Source: JAXMHN01 sp964578605 (GTDB taxonomy: Bacteria > Verrucomicrobiota > Verrucomicrobiia > Limisphaerales > SIBE01). From it: 14,326 nucleotides of DNA. Position numbers and translations under genes: made by a program. The stretch lies in the NCBI GenBank assembly GCA_964578605.1, contig CAZODO010000135.1, forward strand, positions 1 to 14,326, in the 5' to 3' direction. Under the pieces are notes generated by a model. It was given only the letters and a program-made list of their open reading frames with translations. It was not told the origin of the DNA and did not search any database. Of the stretch, positions 6,701 through 12,433 are shown in pieces. Each line of letters begins with the position of its first letter. The stretch's first letter is position 1.

Positions 6701-9197
6701 CGTGGGCATCGCCTCCTCCTCCACCGACTGGGCTGATCCCCAGCCCCAGCGTTCCGTCACCCCCAACACACCGGTTCTGGCCAAACACACAGTCGGCAGA
6801 CCAAACGCGTCCATCGACGGAGTAAACCGCGCCGCCATAAGCTGGACCACCATCGGTGGGCCGCCCACGGGAGGCCTGGGTAGATTGCCCCCCTTTTCCC
6901 CCAAGTGCCTGGTTATTGATCAACTCGCACCCGATCAGTTCGACGGCCCCGCCAGCGTTATAGATCGAACCGCCCAAACCCGGTTGGCCATGCTCGTCGA
7001 ATGAACCCCGGGCCCCGGCATGCCGCCCATTGACAAGTCTCAGATTGATGAGGCGGAGAGTCGCTTGAGGCTTGACCTCAAAATGGCGAATTGAACCCTG
7101 ACCATCCAAGGTGATGCTTCGGCCCGTGGCGTCCAGGGTCGTGTCCTTTGTGATCAGGAGCGTGTTGGTCAGCGCAATGACCCCATTCACACCGAACGTC
7201 ACCGGCAGTCCCGAACTCATCGCCGCCTCCAGGTTCGCCTGGCTGGTGTTGGTCACCACGCCCGGCCCCGGAACGAATTCCACCGGCTTCACCACCAGCA
7301 ACGCCGGATCGCTCTGAGTCGTCAAGTATTCCGACCGCACCAGCACCCGGTATTCGCCTTGGTCACCGAGGCCGACACTCGGCAAGGTGAGATTCGCCTG
7401 GGTCGCGCCCACAATATCCGCGGAGTTGAACTGCCACTGGTAGGTTAAAGGCAGGTAGTTGGTGGCCACGACGCTGAAACGGACTTCCATCCCAACTTCC
7501 ACAGTCTGGTTCCGGGGTTGAAACAGGATCTCAGGCGGGGTTGGAGGCAAAACGGTCAGGGTCGCGGCTTCGCTGGTCGCGATGCCCAGCACGTTGCTGA
7601 CGATCACGGTGTAGGCCCCGGCCTGGCTGGGCTGGACGTTGGTCAGCGCCAGCGCGGCGTTCGTGGCTCCGGGCACATCCACGCCCTCAAGCTGCCACTG
7701 AAATGAAAGCGGAAGGAGATGGGTGGCCGAAACCGAAAACTCCACATTCTCTCCCTGCCGCACAGTCTCCGAGATCGGCTGCGTCAGAATCGATGGCACG
7801 GTTGGTTCGACCGGTTCGCTGATCGCCGATCCGAGGGAATTGCTGGCCCTCAACCGGTAAGTGCCCGTTAGAAGATTCGTAGTAAGAACCAGTTCAGAAT
7901 GCGTCGCGCCAGGAAGCTCGACCCCGTCCCGCTCCCATTGATAGCTCGGCAAGGGGAACGCCGAGACCAGGGATGCCAACTTGAGGGTCCGCCCCACCTC
8001 CAAGACCAAGGCAACCGGCTGTTTCCTGAAAACTGGCGCCACGGGCGCCGGTTCTCCAGCGAGCAATCGGACCCAGGCGTTTGCTGGCACACCGTTATAC
8101 TGGGTGAACGCGCCCACGACAAACAGGTTGCCGACGGGGTCCAGCATCAACTGAATAGGGATAGCATCCGGCCCCGTGCCTGCGTCGAAGTTGCCGTCCA
8201 AGGTGCCGTCCGGGTTAAGACGTGCGATATACGGGGACCGAGATCCGTTGATTGTCCGAAACCCGCCGCTCACGATAGTTTTGCCGCCGGACTGCAGGGC
8301 GAAGCTGTTGACGCCGTAAGAAACAAGGTCACCCCTGTCCTCCACGTCCAAAGGCGAACTGAAAGTGGGATCAAGCTTCCCATCTGCGTGCAATCGAGTA
8401 ACCAACGCGCTGCCGAACCTGCCACCGACCAGGATACGGCCGTCCGGTTGGAGCGCCAATCCATCGACGCGGGTGTACGGGCTCAAACCCGCCGCGAATG
8501 CCTCGTCCAATGAACCATCGGGATTCAGGCGAGCCAAATGGTTGAGTCGCTTTTCGCCAACTTCGAGGAACTGACCGGCGATAAGAATTTTGCCATCCGG
8601 CTGCAAGACCACCTTGGCCTGCGCCCAGTCAAACGTCGGGGCGGCGAAGGTCGTGTCCACAGTGGCATCCGCATTCAGGCGCATCAGGCCGGTGCTGACA
8701 CTCCTGGACTTATTGGTGAAATATCCCACGACCAGCACTCTGCCATCCCCATCTCGGATCAGGTCCGAAACCAAAGCATCGATCCCATTGGTTCGATTGA
8801 ATGTGGAGTCAACGCTTCCATCGGGGGCAAGGCGGATGATGGACCGGCACGGGACTTGGTTGAAGCTGGTGAAGTACCCTCCAACCAGGATCTTCCCGTC
8901 TGGCTCCAGCAGGACTGCATCGGCCCGCGAACCGGCGTGACCAAGCCCGATCGTAAACGTCGAGTCGGCCTTGCCATCGGGGTGAACACGGCCCACGCGG
9001 GCTTGGCTTGGCCCTCCACCAATATAGCTACCGGTAAACACGATTTTCCCATCGGGCTGGAACGCCAGATCCGAAATCCATTTGACCCCCGCCAGCGAGT
9101 TCACGAAACCAGGGTCGATTGACCCGGGTTGCCCGGCAGCGACGCCATGGGCCACGATCATTGCCGCCAAGCTGAACGCCGGGCGCAAGGACCGCAT
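3657..9197 (-). CDS. Giant secreted multidomain protein: delta-60 propeller, Ig x3, choice-of-anchor-Q beta-helix, Ig x3, delta-60 propeller
   Basis: This 1846-residue protein starts with a signal peptide (MRSLRPAFSLAAMIVAHGVAAG). Residues about 27-380 hold delta-60 repeats (LQPDGKILIAGQF, RLNPDGSLDEAF) that should form a beta-propeller. Three Ig-like domains follow (about 388-637, each with YQW or FQW, PGAT and YxVxVSN). A glycine-rich parallel beta-helix spans about 645-1187 with repeated GGAIYN-like turns and ends in the choice-of-anchor-Q signature (DNGGLTPT, GSPAIDAAD, DIGAFE). Three more Ig domains (about 1189-1444), a second delta-60 block (about 1449-1772) and a short C-terminal module (about 1778-1846, CILEHAESL, EWNPV, GFYWVRIE) complete it. 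It is probably exported and acts at the surface in adhesion or glycan binding; no catalytic site is visible. The frame stays open upstream to 9866, but that part holds another signal peptide and is treated separately. I chose 9197 because GGAG lies directly upstream and the second signal peptide begins there. Confidence 0.85.
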   Translation of the reverse strand: MRSLRPAFSLAAMIVAHGVAAGQPGSIDPGFVNSLAGVKWISDLAFQPDGKIVFTGSYIGGGPSQARVGRVHPDGKADSTFTIGLGHAGSRADAVLLEPDGKILVGGYFTSFNQVPCRSIIRLAPDGSVDSTFNRTNGIDALVSDLIRDGDGRVLVVGYFTNKSRSVSTGLMRLNADATVDTTFAAPTFDWAQAKVVLQPDGKILIAGQFLEVGEKRLNHLARLNPDGSLDEAFAAGLSPYTRVDGLALQPDGRILVGGRFGSALVTRLHADGKLDPTFSSPLDVEDRGDLVSYGVNSFALQSGGKTIVSGGFRTINGSRSPYIARLNPDGTLDGNFDAGTGPDAIPIQLMLDPVGNLFVVGAFTQYNGVPANAWVRLLAGEPAPVAPVFRKQPVALVLEVGRTLKLASLVSAFPLPSYQWERDGVELPGATHSELVLTTNLLTGTYRLRASNSLGSAISEPVEPTVPSILTQPISETVRQGENVEFSVSATHLLPLSFQWQLEGVDVPGATNAALALTNVQPSQAGAYTVIVSNVLGIATSEAATLTVLPPTPPEILFQPRNQTVEVGMEVRFSVVATNYLPLTYQWQFNSADIVGATQANLTLPSVGLGDQGEYRVLVRSEYLTTQSDPALLVVKPVEFVPGPGVVTNTSQANLEAAMSSGLPVTFGVNGVIALTNTLLITKDTTLDATGRSITLDGQGSIRHFEVKPQATLRLINLRLVNGRHAGARGSFDEHGQPGLGGSIYNAGGAVELIGCELINNQALGGKGGQSTQASRGRPTDGGPAYGGAVYSVDGRVWSADCVFGQNRCVGGDGTLGLGISPVGGGGGDAHGGAIYVQGGALALTQVTLTDNVAEGGKEFQAKNNYSGGSGIGGAISVQETDAALAACVFVANEALGKTRLSTVPMSGSGSGGAIAKSQGTMTITGTHFMGNRALGGGGDSPGIETVFTGAGNGGAIFNESGVLEIRASALISNVAKGGDELGPIPWVSFAGDGYGGAIYNAGELSLINATLAENQTIGGEGSENNIAGSAYGGAIFNLEGSASLLNVTVASNSVQVGKNGQATTIWPPQALGGSIMVTNGTARLVNTILSCAPAQTNAWGTIMDEGHNLSSDASAQFTSDTSLSNADPLLAPLADNGGLTPTMALLAGSPAIDAADNSAAPPADQRGLGRPAGVHADIGAFEAAVPGPLAITTPPMDATVDTGQGVSFPVAVSAIPVTYQWQFNGADLPGATNAFLRLDNVQVAQAGEYRVIVSDASGSVTSPAATLTVVPPTAPVILVQPQSKTVRISDPVSLSVVATNLLWLTYQWQHDGSDIPGATDPTFEISAVTSDDAGTYTVVVSTPFLSTTSAPAVVTIDLRPFIVSHPADQQVIEGRSASLSVEADGDGPLAYQWFLDGIAFPGATNSTLTLENIPLTLAGTYTVTVRNSSGQITSQPASVSVRPSALDLDFVPSPDLGIWNVSALSVRAGGKVYVGGQASGFRVMSLKGDGSLDTTFTWPDFPPYGVWAVAFCPDESILAGGQFEVVSGVPRHYLARIDSDGSLNEEFVSGFPFTVKVMTCQPDGKALISNSTLPVVRLNADGTADTSFARPAIEYPIYEHFIVQADGRIVVLVSNHNNTGDLLVRCDAAGIRDRDFLVDFGQGRVLAIVPLPDGKLLAGGTFTSINDAAVFANLVRLNPDGSVDQTFNPNVPIPPVLSLAVERGGSVLVGVGAPEGVIRLSADGVLDRSFQVTTGPVYAIAVLNDETVLIGGSFQEVDGFPRLGVAKLRLPSSVPHLEGVIRIGPMLRLSMITPLGKTCILEHAESLIGAEWNPVQTVSGDGGRHVVVDTNAVGEQGFYWVRIE

Positions 9198-9677
9198 CTC
9201 CAGCGTCCGGCTCGCCAATCTGAAATAGGAGCAACTTTGGTGAGTGGAGTCTCGCATCACTCGGAGAAAACGTTCGAGGCCAATATCGACCGACTGCCCG
9301 CTTGTGGAGAATCGTCCCCAGCCGCCATCCCAAACCCCTCGTGTCAAGAAGACGCCCCGGCCGATGTTGACCGTCGTTCCGGGGGGCGCGTTGGTCCGCA
9401 TATGGCCGTCAAATTCTCCCCAATCGTTGGGGTTCGCGATTGTGATGAGGCCTGGCGTCCCGTTTGTCCATTGCGTGTCACCGCTGTGTCGAATAAAAAT
9501 CTCGTCGGCCCACGCCGTCGCCGTCGAGCAGACGAGGATCAGTAGAAGTGTGATGGCCGCTCGGCCATTCGAATGCCAACCTGAAGCTGCGCTGTTGTTC
9601 ACCGTTACCCTCGCTTGTGGTTGCTGGAATCGCTGGACTTTCCCTGTGAAGGGCGGCATCTGAACAGTCGATTCCAT
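9198..9677 (-). pseudogene. 5' remnant of a second secreted beta-helix-type gene, fused in frame to the giant gene
   Basis: Upstream of the giant protein, and in the same frame, there is a second export signal: a basic leader, the hydrophobic run AAITLLLILVCSTATAWA and a cleavage site near WADE. About 100 residues follow that resemble the start of a pectate-lyase-like beta-helix (TNAPPGTTVNIGRGVFLTRG, FSTSGQSVDIGLERFLRVMR). They stop abruptly at the next signal peptide. The ATG at 9677 has GGAAAAG a few bases upstream. Two signal peptides in one frame make no sense for a single protein. I infer a gene that lost its 3' part and now abuts, without an intervening stop, the giant gene. It may still supply the promoter or lead to a fused product. 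Confidence 0.55.
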
Positions 9678-9936
9678 AGGCTTTTCCGTTTGGAGAGCTT
9701 CCGAAACCCTCAACGCTGTCACGACTTTAAGGCCGCTTGGTTTCGCGAGGGAAGAACAAAAATGGTATACAGCCGCCAGTCGTTTTGCTCTCGGGCTTAA
9801 GGCCGCTTTTAAGCTCCCAGTTTCCGGCCACTTGCCAGGCGCAGAAAACCCAATAAAGACGGGCACATTCTCGCGGTTTTGGCGGCTCGATAATGCCTCG
9901 AAAACAGGCGCGAAAAACGAAGCACGAAGAGGGCGG

Positions 9937-10196
9937 TTATCCCGTTCACTCCACCTGATGTCACTTGCAGGTTCACGGCCGCTTGTTGGGCCGGGGAGGC
10001 ATTTCGACCGCTATTTACAGGGGTTTTCGAAGCATTTCGTCCCGGCTGAACCTCGGCATTCCTTGGGCCTCCGGTGTAACCCTGTTTGGGTGGGATTGCG
10101 CCGGCGAAGGCTGCCCTATGGCAATCCAGGCCAAGAGTTTGCCAAGGTTTTCCGTCGTTCGCCCAAGGGTGTCAGGAGGTGGAGTGAACGGGATAA
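9937..10196. repeat. 260-bp segment bounded by 20-bp perfect inverted repeats
   Basis: TTATCCCGTTCACTCCACCT at 9937-9956 is the exact reverse complement of 10177-10196. A third copy, in the orientation of the second, lies at 10893-10912, inside the receiver/zinc-ribbon gene, where it encodes the linker LSRSLHL. The right copy lies within the homology between the decayed paralogue and the intact gene, while the left copy is extra and inverted. No flanking target-site duplication is visible. Confidence 0.85.
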
Positions 10197-10223
10197 TCTA
10201 GGGTCAGAGAATTCCTCAAGAGC
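9961..10223 (-). pseudogene. Decayed, internally deleted paralogue of the zinc-ribbon part of the gene at 10379-11575
   Basis: On the minus strand both ends of the intact neighbour can be aligned here. The upstream end matches the linker (GCTCTTGAGGAATT, then ATTATCCCGTTCACTCCACC, then a degraded match to ERFPKTLRAF). The downstream end gives RVTPEAQGMPRFSRDEML, against RIGSESAATPPLSRGEMF in the neighbour. It goes on with MPPRPNKRP against TPPQLRKRP and finishes at the equivalent stop (9961-9963). The middle, which should hold the four zinc-ribbon cysteines and the helix-turn-helix, is gone, and stop codons interrupt the frame. It is therefore an old tandem duplicate, not a functional gene. 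No receiver or LuxR part is present on its upstream side; the HicA-like remnant lies there instead. Confidence 0.75.
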
Positions 10224-10229
10224 GGTTGG

Positions 10230-10375
10230 TCACTTGAGGAGCTTGAGCCGGATCAGATCGGTCTGTCCAACGGGCCTGGCTTTCGACGATGCTGCGCAGC
10301 GTTTTCGGCGGGAGAGTATCGGAACTGTGATGGAAGGTCAGTGTCACCGCCGGCCGTCGGAGAAAGCTCAAACCC
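10230..10375 (-). pseudogene. C-terminal remnant resembling a HicA-type toxin, frameshifted
   Basis: Just after the stop of the receiver/zinc-ribbon gene the minus strand encodes VTLTFHHSSDTLPPKTLRSI, then VESQARWTD. A one-base frameshift later, DLIRLKLLK and a TGA (10230-10232) follow. The pattern of a beta-strand, then PxxTLRSI, a helix and a DLxRL tail resembles the end of HicA-like mRNA interferases. The N-terminal half, which should hold the catalytic histidine in a GSH or SGH motif, is missing, and no start is present. It is sandwiched between two zinc-ribbon copies. The identification rests on pattern alone and is tentative. Confidence 0.4.
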
Positions 10376-10378
10376 GGG

Positions 10379-11575
10379 TCAAATTCCGGCTCCCGGCCGC
10401 TTCCGCAATTGAGGCGGCGTTTGGACCGCTCTCTGCAGGAGCTTTTCGAACATTTCGCCCCGGCTGAGAGGCGGAGTTGCAGCAGACTCCGATCCAATCC
10501 TGTCCAGACAGGAGCGCAGCTTGCGCAGGCAGGTCCAGGCTGTCTTGTAGCTGCCCATCCTAACGCTTTGCCTGAACTCCGCAATGGTGGGCGGCCGGTT
10601 CCTTGCGGACAGCTCCCAAGCGGCTCGAAACCACGTGGCCAGCGGAATGCGCGTGTTTTCAAACAGAGTGCCGGCTGTCGCAGAAACATAGCGCCGGCAT
10701 TGCCCGCAAAGCCATAATCCCCGCCGGGTGCGCCACGCCCGCTCGGACCCGCAGTGCGGACAACAAAAGCCCTCTGGCCACCGTATCTTGGACAGGTACT
10801 TACGGCAGGCCAGGTCGCTGGCGAAGCGCCGCTTGAAGGCACGCAGAGTCTTCGGGAACCTCTCGCGCCTTGACGGTCCGGTGGGTGGCCGAAGGTGGAG
10901 TGAACGGGATAATCCCGGGCCGAAAAATTCCTCAAGAGCAGCCTTCTTGGTGTGGACACTCAGTTTCCTCAACGCCCGGTGGAGATGGGCGTGCACAGTG
11001 CCGTCGCCGATCCCGAGTTCGGCGCCGATCTCCTTGTTGCGGCAGCCCAACGCCACGAGGGCCAGGATCTGGCGCTCTCGGGCGGTCAGCGCGGCCCTTT
11101 CCTGCGAGGCCCCATCCCGGTTCAGCGACTCCACCCAGCCCGAAACGGCCCCCGGCGGCAGGACGGCCTTGCCCGCAGCCAGCCGGCGGACAGCGGCTGC
11201 CAAGTCTGACGATGCGCAACCCTTGGGCAGGCAGCCCCGGGCGCCGCAACGCAAGACCCTGGCTGCCACCGGTGAATCGGCCGATGGGGTGAGGACCAGC
11301 ATGGGCGTTTCCGGCAAGAGCCGCTTCATCAGCCGTATCCGGCCGAACGCCGCCGCATCCAAAACGGCTGCTCCGAAGACGATGACGTCCGGCCGCTGCC
11401 GGGACGTCCTGCGCACGAACTCTTCAAGGTTCGCGTGGCAGCCGAGGCAAAGCAAATCGCGCGGCTTGCTCGGGCACCATTGGGCCGGGCAGCGTTCCCG
11501 AGCATCGACGTGGGCGATGGCAACGCGAATCGGCATTCCGACATTCTCCGATGGCGGCGCAATCCATCGTGCCAT
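10379..11575 (-). CDS. Pseudo-receiver / LuxR-type HTH / IS1595-type zinc-ribbon fusion protein
   Basis: This 398-residue protein joins three modules. Residues about 14-145 resemble a NarL-type receiver (IRVAIAHVD, PDVIVFGAAV, MLVLTPS, GCLPKG). The switch Thr96 and Lys118 remain, but the phosphoacceptor Asp is replaced by Gly68, so it is unlikely to be phosphorylated. Residues about 162-213 form a LuxR helix-turn-helix (LTARERQILALVALGCRNKE, HLHRALRKLSV). After a linker, residues about 255-356 match the IS1595 transposase N-terminus: YLSKIRWPEGFCCPHC, Cys272, Cys275, Cys290 and Cys293, then FENTRIPLATWFRAAWELS and SYKTAWTCLRKLR. The DDE catalytic domain is absent. It probably binds DNA with two different domains. 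The start at 11575 has GGAG seven bases upstream; 11536 also has GGAG and is an alternative. It is transcribed divergently from hicBA. Confidence 0.8.
   Translation of the reverse strand: MARWIAPPSENVGMPIRVAIAHVDARERCPAQWCPSKPRDLLCLGCHANLEEFVRRTSRQRPDVIVFGAAVLDAAAFGRIRLMKRLLPETPMLVLTPSADSPVAARVLRCGARGCLPKGCASSDLAAAVRRLAAGKAVLPPGAVSGWVESLNRDGASQERAALTARERQILALVALGCRNKEIGAELGIGDGTVHAHLHRALRKLSVHTKKAALEEFFGPGLSRSLHLRPPTGPSRRERFPKTLRAFKRRFASDLACRKYLSKIRWPEGFCCPHCGSERAWRTRRGLWLCGQCRRYVSATAGTLFENTRIPLATWFRAAWELSARNRPPTIAEFRQSVRMGSYKTAWTCLRKLRSCLDRIGSESAATPPLSRGEMFEKLLQRAVQTPPQLRKRPGAGI
10892..10914. repeat. Third copy of the 20-bp junction motif
   Basis: The plus strand contains AGGTGGAGTGAACGGGATAA at 10893-10912 (three flanking bases also match the copy at 10177-10198). 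It lies exactly in the linker between the LuxR domain and the zinc ribbon, coding on the minus strand for LSRSLHL. Confidence 0.85.
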
Positions 11576-11710
11576 GACCCCTCTCCCCTGGCCGCCTGCA
11601 CGAGAATCAAAAGCAAGAATCGCGCCAAGCTTCGTGAAAAAAAACCGCGACTTTTGGTCGTCGACCTGTGCCGCCTGAGATGGTTTGGGGCTGAGGCAGG
11701 ATATGGCTTT

Positions 11711-11794
11711 GACAGAAGGCAACGAAGAAAACGAAGAGCCGTTCCTCAGCAGTGGCTTCGCCGCCGGACTTCGTTGACTTCGTTACCTTCTGTT
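11711..11794. repeat. Long imperfect inverted repeat made of AACGAAG units between divergent genes
   Basis: The arms 11711-11736 and 11769-11794 match at 22 of 26 positions around a 32-base spacer. Each arm contains the unit ACAGAAGG followed by two AACGAAG-like units. A related string (ATAACGAAGAAAATGAAGG) follows hicA at 12300. The position between the receiver/zinc-ribbon gene and hicBA suits a dispersed intergenic repeat or a regulatory hairpin. A smaller perfect hairpin (GCCGCC-CCGT-GGCGGC) lies just downstream at 11802-11817. Confidence 0.75.
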
Positions 11795-11874
11795 AATTAA
11801 GCCGCCCCGTGGCGGCCTATGCCGGCAGATGGTTCGAGGTTGAATCGGCATCGGATTGCCTCAATAGTCCTATC

Positions 11875-12084
11875 ATGGAATATCGAGTTATTCTGATTCC
11901 TTCGGATCAAGGGTTTGCGGTGGGCTGCCCGGCACTTCCCGGATGCTGGAGCCAAGGACGCACGCGTGAGGAAGCGCGAGAGAACATTCGCGAGGCAATT
12001 CGCCTGTGGCTCGAAGTGGCTGAGGAAGATGCGCGGCGTGAAGCCGAGGCCGAACGCGGAGAACTGGAACAGATCGTGATATAG
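11875..12084 (+). CDS. hicB: HicB-family antitoxin
   Basis: This 69-residue protein shows the partial RNase-H-like fold of HicB: MEYRVILIPSDQGFAVGCP, then ALPGCWSQGRTREEARENI and REAIRLWLEVAEED. The strand FAVGCPALPGC followed by a TREEARENIREAIRLWL helix is the family signature. The C-terminus is a short charged helix without an added DNA-binding domain, so this is a minimal HicB. It neutralises the toxin encoded directly downstream (one base between stop and start). The ATG at 11875 fits the family start; an ATG at 11809 would add 22 unrelated residues. No strong ribosome binding site is visible. Gene order is antitoxin first, the reverse of the classic E. coli hicAB. Confidence 0.88.
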   Translation: MEYRVILIPSDQGFAVGCPALPGCWSQGRTREEARENIREAIRLWLEVAEEDARREAEAERGELEQIVI

Positions 12085-12085
12085 C

Positions 12086-12298
12086 GTGCCTAGACTCCCT
12101 GGAATCAATCACCACGATGCGGTCCGCGTTTTCCAAAAGGTCGGTTATTGGATAGCTCGACAGAGTGGGCACATTGTCATGACAAATGGAAAAAGCCGGC
12201 TCGTGATTCCGCGCAACGATCCGATCGATGCCATCACGATGGGCAACATAGCGAAAACAGCCGGCTTGAGTCCGGATGAGTTCCGAAGACTGCTCTGA
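12086..12298 (+). CDS. hicA: HicA-family mRNA interferase toxin
   Basis: This 70-residue protein has the double-stranded-RNA-binding-like fold of HicA: PRLPGINHHDAVRVFQKVGY, then WIARQSGHIVMTNGKSRLVI, PRNDPIDAITMGNIAKTAGL and SPDEFRRLL. The histidine in SGHIVM is the expected catalytic residue. HicA cleaves mRNA independently of translation when free of HicB. The start is GTG at 12086, one base after the hicB stop, which implies translational coupling. Length and motifs look complete, so the pair is probably functional. Confidence 0.9.
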   Translation: MPRLPGINHHDAVRVFQKVGYWIARQSGHIVMTNGKSRLVIPRNDPIDAITMGNIAKTAGLSPDEFRRLL

Positions 12299-12327
12299 AT
12301 ATAACGAAGAAAATGAAGGATTCTTTT

Positions 12328-12393
12328 GGGGCGGGGACGGCTCGTCCTCGAGGATTTGGCGACCCGGGCACGGGGACGAACCGTCCCCGCCCC
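12328..12393. terminator. Strong GC-rich hairpin between convergent genes, possible bidirectional terminator
   Basis: The arms GGGGCGGGGACGGCTCGTCC (12328-12347) and 12374-12393 pair at 19 of 20 positions around a 26-base loop. It sits 29 bases after the hicA stop and about 40 bases before the end of the convergent gene at 12434. No T-run follows on the plus strand, so intrinsic termination is an inference; a dispersed repeat of the genome is the alternative. Confidence 0.6.
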
Positions 12394-12433
12394 TATCCCC
12401 ACCAACGTATGCGGGAAGCGAAATGCGGGCGGT

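Noticed and set aside
9937..10196. A miniature inverted-repeat transposable element (MITE)
   Set aside because: The 20-bp ends are perfect, but no target-site duplication is seen and the right end lies inside homology with the neighbouring gene, so a transposon end is not shown.
9832..10467. A 211-codon plus-strand frame across the repeat-rich region
   Set aside because: It spans the inverted repeat and two remnants that are clearly coding-derived on the other strand; no domain in its translation.
10728..11678. A 316-codon plus-strand open frame opposite the receiver/zinc-ribbon gene
   Set aside because: Its composition is Arg/Ala/Pro/Ser-rich with no motif; the minus strand carries recognisable receiver, LuxR and zinc-ribbon motifs.
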